Part shown: positions 43,530-52,482 of the stretch, piece after piece
How the letters are laid out: every line of letters begins with the position of its first letter
Numbering within the stretch: position 1 is the stretch's first letter
NCBI RefSeq assembly: GCF_003614975.1
Contig: NZ_QZWI01000005.1
Location: 62,001-126,000 of the forward strand
Source: Rahnella bruchi
GTDB taxonomy: Bacteria; Pseudomonadota; Gammaproteobacteria; Enterobacterales; Enterobacteriaceae
Direction: 5' to 3'
Length of the DNA stretch: 64,000 nt
Notes under the pieces: generated by a model
Databases searched by the model: none
What the model was told of the DNA's origin: nothing
What the model saw: the letters and a program-made list of their open reading frames with translations, nothing else
Position numbers and translations under genes: made by a program

Positions 43530-44300
43530 ATGCGCTTACGACGACTTATCCTGCCAGTCCTGATCCTGCTTATCGTTATTGCTGCGGCCTTCTGGTATTT
43601 GTGGCCCCACACTTCTAATCCCAACGCTCTGTGGAACATCATCAGCAAGAAATGCGTGCCAAATCAGCAAAGCACAGGCAAACCTGCCCCCTGCGCGCAG
43701 GTCGATGAACAGCAAGGTTTTGTGGTGCTGAAAGACCTTAACGGCCCGTTGCAATATCTGCTGATGCCGACCGCGCGGATCACCGGCATGGAAAGCCCGG
43801 CCCTGCTGGAACCCGCAACGCCGAACTTTTTCAGTCAGGCATGGAATGCGCGGCATTTTATGGCGGATAAATACGGTAAGCCGATTGATGACAGCAATGT
43901 CTCATTGGCGATTAATTCGCAATACGGACGCTCGCAAAACCAGCTGCATATTCATATTTCCTGCCTTCTCCCGCAGGTGAAAACCACGCTAAGTAAAGAC
44001 GGCGCGCAGATGGGATACAACTGGCAGGAGCTACCAGATAAGCTGCTCGGGCACACTTATCTGGCGCGCAAAGTCACCGCTTCTGAACTGAATCAGAAAG
44101 GCGCTTTCCGTATTCTGGCTGAAGGCGTGCCTGAAGCAGATAAGAAGATGGGGCATTTCGGCATGGCAATGGTCAGTCTGCCGGGCGGCGACTTCCTGCT
44201 GCTCGCCAGCGAACGGGACTTACTGAAACTCAATAACGCCTCGACCGAGGAAATCCAGGACCATAAGTGCGCGGTACTGGATCCGGTGCCTCAGCCTTAA
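43530..44300 (+). CDS. cdh: CDP-diacylglycerol pyrophosphatase Cdh
   Basis: 256 residues from the ATG at 43530 after GAAGG; an earlier frame at 43485 overlaps the hairpin and is rejected. An N-terminal membrane anchor (LILPVLILLIVIAAAFWYLW) leads to a domain matching E. coli Cdh (251): PCAQVDEQQGFVVLKDLNGPLQYLLMPTARI, the HIT-like HIHISC and the tail ASTEEIQDHKC. It hydrolyses CDP-diacylglycerol to phosphatidate and CMP in phospholipid metabolism. In E. coli cdh lies elsewhere (near tpiA); here it is inserted between yhjE and yhjG. Confidence 0.93.
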   Translation: MRLRRLILPVLILLIVIAAAFWYLWPHTSNPNALWNIISKKCVPNQQSTGKPAPCAQVDEQQGFVVLKDLNGPLQYLLMPTARITGMESPALLEPATPNFFSQAWNARHFMADKYGKPIDDSNVSLAINSQYGRSQNQLHIHISCLLPQVKTTLSKDGAQMGYNWQELPDKLLGHTYLARKVTASELNQKGAFRILAEGVPEADKKMGHFGMAMVSLPGGDFLLLASERDLLKLNNASTEEIQDHKCAVLDPVPQP

Positions 44301-44313
44301 AACCCTATCCCGG

Positions 44314-44335
44314 CCTCCCTCTTCTCAGGGGGAGG
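44314..44335. repeat. Short GC palindrome, copy 1 (cdh/yhjG)
   Basis: CCTCCCT ... AGGGGGAGG, an imperfect inverted repeat between two convergent genes. It resembles the cleaner copy at 49072-49093, also between convergent genes. Likely a small dispersed intergenic repeat acting as a terminator. Confidence 0.55.
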
Positions 44336-44351
44336 AGTTTACTCAACAGGA

Positions 44352-46406
44352 TTACTTCTCATTCATTTGCTTCAATATCGGGCCGCACTGGTTTTCTTCA
44401 TTGTCGCTTGGGGAAATCAGAGCGAGTAATGCAGCGGCCGGAGCCACCACTGCGCCGAGTGCGACAGCCGCCGCACCACGGGCGATCAGCGGTCCCGGTT
44501 TCACACCGGCATCCGGATTTTTATAAGTGCCGCGAACATACAGCGGTGAACGCAAGGTCAGGATACGCACGCCCTTGCTGTCCGGGTTGATCGACAAATC
44601 GAGCCGCTCGGTCGCCATATTGGTATTACCGGTGATGTTGATGACCGCATTTTCGGTATCGAAAACAAACAGCCTTGGTGTCACCAGCCCGTTCTTCACG
44701 TTGACGTTGGCGGCCGCACAGTTGATGGCCACTTCGTCATCGCCGAACAGTTTGCTGACCACGTAGTTACCCACATTCAGGCCCGCCAGTTCCATCAGCC
44801 CGCGGCTGATCACGCCGTCGTTGATGAGAATTTTCATGTCGCCATTGCTGGTACCGAGAAGTGCTGCGACAGAATTACCGGTACCTGTCAGTGTAGCGTC
44901 ACCGTTCAGATCGCCCAGACTGCGCTCCATCGACTGCACACTTGGCAGGAGCTGTTTCAGTTTCAGCTTACGGGCATGAATGTCAGCCCGCGCCTGCATC
45001 GGCGATTTGTCGCCTTCAAGACGGATAGTAGAATTCAGGTTACCGCCCGCCACACCGAAACGCAGCGGATCCAGCAGGATTTCACCGTCGGTCAGTTTCA
45101 GGTGCGTGCTTAAGTCGCTCAGCGGCAGGGATTTGCCGTGCTCGATGCGTTTGGCGCTGAACTTCACATCGGCGTCCATGACGCGCCAGCTCTTGGTATC
45201 GAATTTCTCCACCGGCAGCACTTTATCGGAAGGCTGGCGGGTGGTTTCCCCACGTTTGGCTTTGTCTTTATTGGAATCCGCACCAATCAGCGGCGCGAGA
45301 TCGGCAAAGCGCAGCTGTTTGGATACCACGTCCCCGGTCAGTTTAGGTCTTGGTTTGCTGGCCTGGTAGGTCAGAGAGCCGTGAATATCGCTGTCGCCAA
45401 TTTCGCCGTTAAAGTTCTGATAACGGTAAATTGCACCGTTTTTACCGTGCAGCGTCGCCGATAAATGGCCATCGGTAGAATATGGCGGGGTTTGCGGCAA
45501 CAGCACGCCGGTCAGACCGTACAAATCAGACAGCGTCTGGCCGGAGAATTTCAGGCGTAAATCCAGACCACCAAGATTCATCGGATCCTGCAAGGTACCG
45601 GCTACCGCCACCCGTGTGTTACCGGAGCGTACGTCGGCCTGTAACGGGAACAGCGCATCAGGGTCTTTCAGCGCCAGCATGCCGCCGATTTTACCGCTGC
45701 CGGAGAGCGATTCGCCGTTGTATTTACCCTCAACTTTCCAGCCAAAAACGTACGGAGGTGTTTTGGTTTTCGGCGCGTCTTTTTTATCGCCAACCACTTC
45801 GGTAAACGGCAGCGGTTTGCCCAGCGGATCAATCACAGCGCGGAAATCGGCTTTCAGCTTCGCGTCTTTATAATCGATTTGTCCGCGGTCAAACACGATG
45901 TCATTGAGGGTAAATGACCAGGCTGAGGGTGGCTGCGCCGGATCTTTGTTATCACTGTTGGCGAGATTGAACGTCCAGTTATTTTTGCCGTTATCCAGGC
46001 GCAACAGCGAAGCATCCGGCTGTTTCAGCCAGATACGTGGGATCAGCACTTCTTTATGCAGCAACGCCAGCGGAGCAATACTGGCGTCCACGCGGGCAAG
46101 TTTCACCATCTGCGCGTCTTTTTCGCCGGTTTGAACGTCTGAAGGGTTGCCGAGCACAAGATCTTCGGCATGAATGTGCGGCCACGGAACCCATGCACGC
46201 CAGCCCGCCTCGTCTTTCTGACGCGACCAGTCCACGCCTAAATTGCCGCGAATGGCGAAAGTTCGGTTCAGTTCGGCGCTGACCTTTTGATTGATGGTAG
46301 GTTTGAGGCGGTTCCAGTCGAAGGTCGCGATAAAAATCACGATAGCGATCAACAGAATGATAATGATGCCCACAACCCAGGAGATCACTTTACCTGTGCG
46401 CGTCAT
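44352..46406 (-). CDS. yhjG: AsmA-family protein YhjG
   Basis: 684 residues (E. coli YhjG 686). One N-terminal membrane anchor (VISWVVGIIIILLIAIVIFIATFDW) leads to a long beta-rich periplasmic domain with AsmA features: LNRTFAIRGNLGVDWSR, IWLKQPDASLLRLDNGKNNWTF, LSGSGKIGGMLALKDPDALFPLQADVRSG, and the end MATERLDLSINPDSKGVRILTLRSPLYVRGTYKNPDAGVKPG. AsmA-like proteins help move phospholipids to the outer membrane. It stands alone on this strand. Confidence 0.93.
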   Translation of the reverse strand: MTRTGKVISWVVGIIIILLIAIVIFIATFDWNRLKPTINQKVSAELNRTFAIRGNLGVDWSRQKDEAGWRAWVPWPHIHAEDLVLGNPSDVQTGEKDAQMVKLARVDASIAPLALLHKEVLIPRIWLKQPDASLLRLDNGKNNWTFNLANSDNKDPAQPPSAWSFTLNDIVFDRGQIDYKDAKLKADFRAVIDPLGKPLPFTEVVGDKKDAPKTKTPPYVFGWKVEGKYNGESLSGSGKIGGMLALKDPDALFPLQADVRSGNTRVAVAGTLQDPMNLGGLDLRLKFSGQTLSDLYGLTGVLLPQTPPYSTDGHLSATLHGKNGAIYRYQNFNGEIGDSDIHGSLTYQASKPRPKLTGDVVSKQLRFADLAPLIGADSNKDKAKRGETTRQPSDKVLPVEKFDTKSWRVMDADVKFSAKRIEHGKSLPLSDLSTHLKLTDGEILLDPLRFGVAGGNLNSTIRLEGDKSPMQARADIHARKLKLKQLLPSVQSMERSLGDLNGDATLTGTGNSVAALLGTSNGDMKILINDGVISRGLMELAGLNVGNYVVSKLFGDDEVAINCAAANVNVKNGLVTPRLFVFDTENAVINITGNTNMATERLDLSINPDSKGVRILTLRSPLYVRGTYKNPDAGVKPGPLIARGAAAVALGAVVAPAAALLALISPSDNEENQCGPILKQMNEK

Positions 46407-46618
46407 AAAGCTGTTCCTTTCAGACAGTTAACGAATCCCAGAGTTTAACCATAGTTGAATTCGTCACAGCTTGCCGGAAACGGCATGGGCATAGGAAGTA
46501 AAACGAGGCAGAGAATCTGACTATAAAATCATTTAAATCAATAAAATAACAATGAATCACACCACCTCTACACACCTGGCAATTTGAGACTTCGCCTCAG
46601 CAAGTAAGGTGTGATCCA

Positions 46619-47395
46619 TTATCCTTTGAAATGTATTGGCAGGTTATCGAGATTGTCGAACGTCGCCGGACGCGCCAGATAATAGCCCTGGGCGGCGAGC
46701 GCATCGGAATTACAAACCATCGCCCATTCCGTGGCAGTTTCAACCCCTTCGATGATCACGCCTTTGCTGTAGCGGTTCATCAGCGTCACCAACGTGTAAA
46801 ACAGGCGCGAGCCCTCTTCGCTCTGTCCTAAAAGAATAAACAAATCGCGGGCGATTTTGATGTATTCGTAATGCCAGGTAGTGAAGGAAGAAAAGTTAGC
46901 GATCCCCTGCCCGAAATCGTCGAGCCATAACCGGTCCGATTGCTCAATTTGCGACAGCGGAATACTCAGCGCGTGTTCAGCACTTTCGACCAGTTCAAAA
47001 CGCACGTAAGGCATCGCGCTGATTTGCGCACGCAGCGCCGTATCAGATTGCAGCATTTCGAGCACCTGTCCATCGACGTTGATAGATGCCAGTAATTCAT
47101 GGTCGATAAACAGACTTTGCCAGCGCTGTAACAGGTCAAGTTGCTCCTGCACAATTTGCAGGCGCTTGCCCACGGCTATCGCAACGAAATATTCTTCTGG
47201 CGAAATGAATTTGTGCGGATTCGCAGGGTGGAAAACCCCGGTCAGCAATTCAATCCCCAACAACTTTCCTGTCGTGCGATAAATGGGCTGAAAACGGTAC
47301 ACTCTCTGACACTGACGCCAGTAAGACTGTGCTTTTACGCGTTCTATCGCGGTAAAAGAAGGCGTAATCAGCCCTAACATCATCTTAGTTATCAT
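46619..47395 (-). CDS. pdeH: c-di-GMP phosphodiesterase PdeH (YhjH), EAL domain
   Basis: 258 residues made of one EAL domain, like E. coli YhjH (255). The signature position reads E49-L-L (GIELLTGVFHPANP), as E. coli uses ELL. Metal and catalytic blocks are SINVDGQVLEML, RFELVE, LWLDDFGQGIANFSS, YEYIKIARDLFI and GVIIEGVET. It breaks c-di-GMP to pGpG and is the main enzyme that keeps c-di-GMP low during swimming. A FliA promoter lies about 163 bases upstream, so it belongs to the flagellar regulon, as in E. coli. Confidence 0.95.
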   Translation of the reverse strand: MITKMMLGLITPSFTAIERVKAQSYWRQCQRVYRFQPIYRTTGKLLGIELLTGVFHPANPHKFISPEEYFVAIAVGKRLQIVQEQLDLLQRWQSLFIDHELLASINVDGQVLEMLQSDTALRAQISAMPYVRFELVESAEHALSIPLSQIEQSDRLWLDDFGQGIANFSSFTTWHYEYIKIARDLFILLGQSEEGSRLFYTLVTLMNRYSKGVIIEGVETATEWAMVCNSDALAAQGYYLARPATFDNLDNLPIHFKG

Positions 47396-47557
47396 ATTTT
47401 TCTGCCGTCATGAATAAGAATCAGATCATCAGGTGACATGCGGCAACATGTGTTGCGTGACTACAATGGGTGCTGTCAACAAACCGGACTTCAGGGAAGC
47501 ACGGCGTTTCACAGCGGCAAAGTAGCCCGGTTTCCTGGCTTTCATTAGTAGAGTTAT

Positions 47558-47584
47558 CTATCGGCGTAGCGCGCGGAAACTTTA
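47558..47584 (-). promoter_or_regulatory. Sigma-28 (FliA) flagellar promoter of pdeH
   Basis: On the minus strand TAAAGTTT, 11 bases, GCCGATAG: one mismatch from the FliA consensus. It points at pdeH, leaving a 5' leader of about 155 bases. The rest of the 322-base interval 47396-47717 has no gene. Confidence 0.9.
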
Positions 47585-47717
47585 ATCACTGCGCATTTCT
47601 CTGCAAGATTTGCGCATAAAAAACCCGAAAACCGGGCTGGAAGTTCCTTTGTGCAAGCTCTACATTGGGAAGAATGAAACATTTCATTGACGTTTTATTC
47701 ACAATCCGGAGAGAAAT

Positions 47718-47921
47718 ATGCCCTACGTAAATATCAAAATCACCCGTGAGGGTGCGACGGCAGAACAGAAGAAAGCCCTGATTGCCGGTGTGACACAGCT
47801 GCTGGTGGATACGCTGGGCAAAAATCCGGCCAGCACTTTCGTCATTATTGATGAGGTCGATACCGATAACTGGGGTCTGGGTGGCCGTCCGGTAACTGAA
47901 CTGCGCCAGGAAAGTCAGTAA
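47718..47921 (+). CDS. 4-oxalocrotonate tautomerase family protein, second paralogue
   Basis: 67 residues with Met-Pro at the start (MPYVNIKITREGATAEQKKALIAG) and the central VTQLLVDTLGKNPASTFVIIDEVDTDNWGLGG. Pro1 is the catalytic base, and the WGLGG loop is the closing part of the active site in tautomerases of the PptA/4-OT group. GGAGAG precedes the ATG. It is flanked by pdeH and kdgK, where E. coli has no tautomerase, so it is an insertion in an otherwise syntenic row. The substrate is unknown. Confidence 0.9.
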   Translation: MPYVNIKITREGATAEQKKALIAGVTQLLVDTLGKNPASTFVIIDEVDTDNWGLGGRPVTELRQESQ

Positions 47922-47930
47922 CGTCCTCAG

Positions 47931-47956
47931 GTGGAAGTGCTGCTGCTTCCACTTTT
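47931..47956 (+). terminator. Terminator of the tautomerase gene
   Basis: GTGGAAG / CTTCCAC with an 8-base loop followed by TTTT, ten bases after the stop codon. Confidence 0.85.
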
Positions 47957-48009
47957 GCCTTCGTTTTTGCTTCGCTTTTCCTTCTTTTTTCTATCTCCTG
48001 CACAAAAAA

Positions 48010-48024
48010 TAAAACCTCGTTTTA
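48010..48024. promoter_or_regulatory. Candidate KdgR operator upstream of kdgK
   Basis: TAAAAC-CTC-GTTTTA, a perfect 6-bp inverted repeat of the general KdgR form (half-site like GAAAC/GTTTC), about 100 bases before kdgK, a known KdgR target in enterobacteria. Confidence 0.5.
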
Positions 48025-48124
48025 ATTTGTTTGACTGACCGCATTCTTATGAAGAGACTAGAGCGCAATAATGACAGTCTTTTCTTTCCTTTCGTTTTAA
48101 TGCTTCAGACATAGGCCAGGTACA

Positions 48125-49063
48125 ATGACCCGCAAAAACATTGCCGTTATCGGCGAATGCATGATCGAATTATCTCAGAAAGGCGATGCCCTTCACCGCG
48201 GTTTCGGTGGCGACACGCTAAATACGTCTGTTTATATCTCCCGTCAGGTTTCCCCTGAGGCGCTGAACGTGCATTACGTTACCGCGCTCGGCACCGACAG
48301 TTTCAGCAATGAAATGTTGCAGGCGTGGCAGGAAGAAGGCGTGAACACGAGTCTGACTCAGCGTCTGGAAAACAAACTGCCTGGCCTTTATGTGATTGAA
48401 ACCGACGCCACCGGCGAGCGCACTTTTTACTACTGGCGCAATGATGCCGCCGCGCGCTACTGGCTCGACAGCCCGCAATCCGAAGAGATTTGCCAGAAGC
48501 TGGCAGAGTTCGACTATCTGTACCTGAGCGGTATTAGTCTGGCGATCCTTAACGATGAAAGCCGCGACCGCCTGATGACCCTGCTGAAAGCCTGCCGTTC
48601 ACGCGGCGGCAAAGTCATTTTTGACAACAACTACCGTCCGCGTCTGTGGGCCAGCAAAGAACAGACGCAAGCCGCCTACAACACGATGCTTTCCTGCACG
48701 GATATCGCGTTCCTGACGCTCGACGACGAAGACATGTTGTGGGGCCAGAAACCGTATGACGAAGTGATTGCGCGCACTCACGCGCTGGGCGTCAGCGAAG
48801 TGGTGGTGAAACGCGGAGCCGACAGCTGCATCGTGTCCAGCGCCGAAGGCGAGCAGCATGATGTGCCAGCAGTGAAATTGCCGAAAGAGAAAGTGATTGA
48901 TACGACCGCAGCAGGAGATTCCTTCAGCGCCGGATATTTAGCGGTGAGGCTCACCGGCGGAAGTGCGGTGGAAGCAGCGGTTCGCGGACATGAAACGGCG
49001 AGCACCGTGATTCAGCATCGCGGGGCGATCATCCCGATGGAGTTTATGCCAGACCGGGCATAA
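48125..49063 (+). CDS. kdgK: 2-dehydro-3-deoxygluconokinase KdgK
   Basis: 312 residues (E. coli 309), PfkB sugar-kinase family. KNIAVIGECMIELS and GFGGDTLNTSVYISRQ form the N-terminal signature; DTTAAGDSFSAGYL (about 258-271) has the catalytic Asp and anion hole. It phosphorylates 2-keto-3-deoxygluconate in pectin and hexuronate breakdown. Gene order pdeH-kdgK-yhjJ-dctA is as in E. coli. A KdgR-like site is upstream. Confidence 0.96.
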   Translation: MTRKNIAVIGECMIELSQKGDALHRGFGGDTLNTSVYISRQVSPEALNVHYVTALGTDSFSNEMLQAWQEEGVNTSLTQRLENKLPGLYVIETDATGERTFYYWRNDAAARYWLDSPQSEEICQKLAEFDYLYLSGISLAILNDESRDRLMTLLKACRSRGGKVIFDNNYRPRLWASKEQTQAAYNTMLSCTDIAFLTLDDEDMLWGQKPYDEVIARTHALGVSEVVVKRGADSCIVSSAEGEQHDVPAVKLPKEKVIDTTAAGDSFSAGYLAVRLTGGSAVEAAVRGHETASTVIQHRGAIIPMEFMPDRA

Positions 49064-49071
49064 CCTTTACT

Positions 49072-49093
49072 CCTCCCCCTGTGAAGGGGGAGG
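49072..49093. repeat. Short GC palindrome, copy 2 (kdgK/yhjJ), likely terminator
   Basis: CCTCCCCCT-GTGA-AGGGGGAGG, a perfect 9-bp stem with a 4-base loop, between convergent kdgK and yhjJ. It resembles 44314-44335. Confidence 0.7.
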
Positions 49094-49118
49094 GAGCAGA
49101 TCGATTTTTACTCAACGA

Positions 49119-50636
49119 TTATTGTGCACTCGTCGCCGCCGAAGCCGCCGGCACCTCAGTTGCAGGTGCATCAGCCGCTGGCGCGGTCTCCGCCGGTGCC
49201 ATCACTTTGTCATACACCGCCCGCAGTTCACCTGCATTCAGTTCAGGTTCACCTTTTGGTTGTGCAATCAGCATGGCCGGTTCACGGGAAAGCTGCTGTT
49301 TCAGCTCCTGATTCAGTACCGGCAACGTCAGCGTGGTGAGGAACTGCTGACGCAACTGCTGGTACTGCTCAGGTGCGATATCCACGACGCCGTTCTGCTG
49401 CGAGCGTAAACGCTGGCTCATCAGCACATCCGTATCGGTGCGCGCATAGGTTGCGAAAAGCTTGCTCAGCTGATCGTTTTTCTGCGCAATCAGCGCATCA
49501 AACTCAGCCTGTGAAATACCTTTATCACGCACAACCAGCAACTCTTCGGATAAACGCTTAAACAGCTCGGCAAGTTTCGCCTGTGGCGCTTCAATACGGA
49601 TAGCACACTGGGCGCGCTGATATTGCACGTTGCAGTCAAAGCCCAGAGCCGGGCCTGATGTGGTGGCATCTTTCTTAGTTTCGAAAGCGCTTTTCAGAGC
49701 TTCCTGCAAATGCCAGAACAGCGCCTCACGGGCTAAATCACTGCGCCAGTATGCGGAGAGTGCCTGCGAATCCTGAATCGGCTGCCAGACGTTGTCCCAC
49801 ATTAACGAAAGACGATCCTGAGTCAGGTTTTCATCCATCACTGTCATCGACTTGGTGGTGACTTCCGAAAGCGTCGGCAAGGTTTGTGGCGTCTGACGGC
49901 TGCCCTTGAGAACGGAGAAAGTCCGGTTGATTTGTTCGCTCAGACCACGGCCATCCACATTCCCGACCACAAACAGCGTCATCGCATCAGGGGTATACCA
50001 CTGATGATAGAATTTGGTTAATGCTTCGATATTGACGGGTTTTGTCGGTAACTGATCCGGGCTGTGCCCGACCAGAGTCGAACCGGCCATACGAGCACGC
50101 CACCAGGCATCCTGCGTATTTTGCGGTAAAGACCCCACCGGATCCTGAGATTCCTGACGCGCGGCACTCACCAGCGCCGGGGTGACAGAGATTTTACCGG
50201 CGGTATTTGCCAGCCAGTTCAGCGCATCCTTGAGAAGATCAGGACGGTTATTAGGCAGGCTCAGGTTGTACATGGTGAAATCGTAAGAACTGACAGCCGG
50301 TGGCAGCGGGCGCTGCGGATTGATACTTTGCTGCCATAAAGACTGTAACTGAGACGTGCTGAATCCTTCGCTGTGCATCAGTGCCAGACGCGGAAGGAAA
50401 TGGGCATAGCCCGATTGCTGGGGAGATTCTGCCAGCGAGCCGGTGCGAACCACCAGGCGTAATTCAATACGATCGCTCGGGCGTTGCGGCGTGGTCAGCA
50501 ACTGCCAGGTAAATCCATTGTCCAGCTTGCCCTGCTGCCAGGCAGGATCAGGCTGTAATGCTTCAGCTTGCACATGACTTGCGGCTGCTGCCAGCAACAA
50601 TCCACCAATGAGTAAACGGATTTTGGTGCCCTGCAT
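49119..50636 (-). CDS. yhjJ: M16-like protein YhjJ without the zinc motif
   Basis: 505 residues (E. coli YhjJ about 498) with a signal peptide (LLIGGLLLAAAASHVQAEA). The fold is of the insulinase/M16 family (LDNGFTWQLLTT, LVVRTGSLAESPQQSGYAHFL, LTKFYHQWYTPDAMTLFVVGNVDG). The zinc motif HxxEH is lost: the place reads His79-Phe-Leu-Pro82-Arg83. Without Glu and the second His it should not cut peptides, so a binding or chaperone role in the periplasm is more likely. The end is an Ala/Pro-rich tail. Confidence 0.92.
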   Translation of the reverse strand: MQGTKIRLLIGGLLLAAAASHVQAEALQPDPAWQQGKLDNGFTWQLLTTPQRPSDRIELRLVVRTGSLAESPQQSGYAHFLPRLALMHSEGFSTSQLQSLWQQSINPQRPLPPAVSSYDFTMYNLSLPNNRPDLLKDALNWLANTAGKISVTPALVSAARQESQDPVGSLPQNTQDAWWRARMAGSTLVGHSPDQLPTKPVNIEALTKFYHQWYTPDAMTLFVVGNVDGRGLSEQINRTFSVLKGSRQTPQTLPTLSEVTTKSMTVMDENLTQDRLSLMWDNVWQPIQDSQALSAYWRSDLAREALFWHLQEALKSAFETKKDATTSGPALGFDCNVQYQRAQCAIRIEAPQAKLAELFKRLSEELLVVRDKGISQAEFDALIAQKNDQLSKLFATYARTDTDVLMSQRLRSQQNGVVDIAPEQYQQLRQQFLTTLTLPVLNQELKQQLSREPAMLIAQPKGEPELNAGELRAVYDKVMAPAETAPAADAPATEVPAASAATSAQ

Positions 50637-50846
50637 GTGAACCCCTACGTAATGACAATCTAATTTTAAAATTTGCTGTCCTGCCGGTGTCAGTTGACTC
50701 GCCCACAGGAACTGAATGCGTAAGTTTAAGGACGAAAAATACAGCCCTTCGTTAGACCGCGCTTTTCCTGCAAAGTCGCGCAGTCAGCAAAAATATTCTG
50801 GGAATGATCGCCGGATGCGGCGTTCTGCGGACATATTATGAAGATA
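50637..50846. promoter_or_regulatory. Upstream region of yhjJ
   Basis: About 210 bases between the dctA terminator and yhjJ, holding the yhjJ promoter. No gene or clear operator seen. Confidence 0.5.
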
Positions 50847-50877
50847 ATCCACCGGTTACATCAAGTAACCGGTGGAT
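50847..50877 (-). terminator. Terminator-like perfect hairpin beyond dctA
   Basis: ATCCACCGGTTAC / GTAACCGGTGGAT, a perfect 13-bp stem with a 5-base loop, about 76 bases after the dctA stop. Confidence 0.75.
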
Positions 50878-50953
50878 ATTAGGGGGATTTGAGGCTAAAA
50901 AGATGCGTTTTTAGAAGCGTTTAACAATATTTCATCCCTCCTCAGGCCTTTAT

Positions 50954-52246
50954 TCAGAAACCTGAAGCGGATTTCTCGGCCTCTGTCAGGCCTTTCTGGC
51001 CGTTTAATGTCGCTTTTAACTGCCCTTCATCGAGCTGATCACACCATTTTGCAACCACGATAGTAGCAACGCCGTTACCCACTAAATTAGTCAGCGCACG
51101 CGCTTCAGACATAAAGCGGTCAATACCCAGAATCAGCGCCAGACCCGCAACCGGCAAGTGCCCAACTGCTGACAGTGTGGCCGCCAGCACGATGAAGCCA
51201 CTGCCGGTTACGCCCGCTGCGCCTTTTGACGACAGCAGCAGCACTACAATCAGGGTGATCTGATGCCAGATATCCATGTGGGTATTAGTGGCCTGAGCGA
51301 TAAACACAGCCGCCATGGTCAGATAAATCGAGGTGCCATCCAGGTTAAAGGAATAGCCCGTCGGAATAACCAGCCCGACCACCGATTTCTTACAGCCAAG
51401 ACGCTCCATTTTATCCAGCATGCGCGGAAGCGCGGATTCAGAAGAAGACGTGCCGAGAACGATCAGTAATTCTTCTTTAATATAATTCACAAATTTGAAG
51501 ATGCTGAAGCCGGTGAAGCGTGCGATAAGCCCGAGTACCACCACCACGAACAGAATACAGGTCAGGTAGAAGCACAGGATCAGCTGGCCGAGCTGCACCA
51601 GAGAACCGACGCCATACTTACCGATAGTGAACGCCATCGCCCCGAAGGCACCCAAAGGAGCCAGGCGCATAATCATGTTGATGATGCCGAAAATGACCCC
51701 TGAGAAACTTTCAATCACATTGAAAATCAGCTGGCCTTTGTGGCCCATGCGGTGCAGCGCAAAGCCAAACAGCACAGCGAACAGCAGTACCTGCAAAATA
51801 TTACCGCTGGCGAACGCACCAATCACACTCGATGGGATCACATCGAGCAGGAAAGGAATGATGCCCTGGCTCTGTGCCTGCTCGGCGTAAACCGCGACGG
51901 CTTTGGCATCCAGCGCGGCAGGATCGACGTTCATCCCGGCGCCCGGTTGCACGATGTTGACGATCACCAGCCCGATAATCAGCGCCAGAGTACTCACGAT
52001 TTCAAAATAAAGCAGCGCGATGGCTCCTGTGCGCCCCACTGCTTTCATGCTTTCCATGCCGGCGATGCCGGTGACAACGGTACAGAAGATAACCGGCGCG
52101 ATGATCATTTTGATTAACTTAACAAAACCATCACCTAATGGTTTCATTTGCGCGCCGATATCCGGATAGAAATGTCCCAGCAGCACGCCCACAGTAATTG
52201 CCAAAAGAACCTGAAAATACAGACTCTTGAAGAGTGATTTTTTCAT
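50954..52246 (-). CDS. dctA: C4-dicarboxylate transporter DctA
   Basis: 430 residues (E. coli 428), dicarboxylate/amino acid:cation symporter family. The substrate site includes [14 protein letters not shown] (about 270-283) in the serine-rich loop and [25 protein letters not shown]. It imports succinate, fumarate and malate under aerobic growth. Two Mqo enzymes elsewhere in the window use the malate it brings in. The upstream region is 236 bases with no clear site. Confidence 0.96.
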   Translation of the reverse strand: MKKSLFKSLYFQVLLAITVGVLLGHFYPDIGAQMKPLGDGFVKLIKMIIAPVIFCTVVTGIAGMESMKAVGRTGAIALLYFEIVSTLALIIGLVIVNIVQPGAGMNVDPAALDAKAVAVYAEQAQSQGIIPFLLDVIPSSVIGAFASGNILQVLLFAVLFGFALHRMGHKGQLIFNVIESFSGVIFGIINMIMRLAPLGAFGAMAFTIGKYGVGSLVQLGQLILCFYLTCILFVVVVLGLIARFTGFSIFKFVNYIKEELLIVLGTSSSESALPRMLDKMERLGCKKSVVGLVIPTGYSFNLDGTSIYLTMAAVFIAQATNTHMDIWHQITLIVVLLLSSKGAAGVTGSGFIVLAATLSAVGHLPVAGLALILGIDRFMSEARALTNLVGNGVATIVVAKWCDQLDEGQLKATLNGQKGLTEAEKSASGF

Positions 52247-52450
52247 GAATACCCATCCTGAAGTGAGTGCATCGCCCTTGGTTTTTTAAGATTAAAGATA
52301 ATGAGGCGAGTGCATTGAAGTAACATCAACACAACATGATGGAAATATTTCGTTTCTCTGTGCAATGACGACTCATTAAAAACCAGAGCGGAAACCATTC
52401 AGCGCGGAATTAAGTAAGTAAAAAAATCATAGAGAGTGAGAAAAGTAGCT

Positions 52451-52471
52451 GGCAGGAGGGGGTTTCCTGCC
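52451..52471 (-). terminator. Terminator of pdeK
   Basis: GGCAGGA / TCCTGCC hairpin 12 bases beyond the pdeK stop codon; on the minus strand it is followed, after nine bases, by TTTTCT. Confidence 0.75.
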
Positions 52472-52482
52472 TTTCAGAGCAT

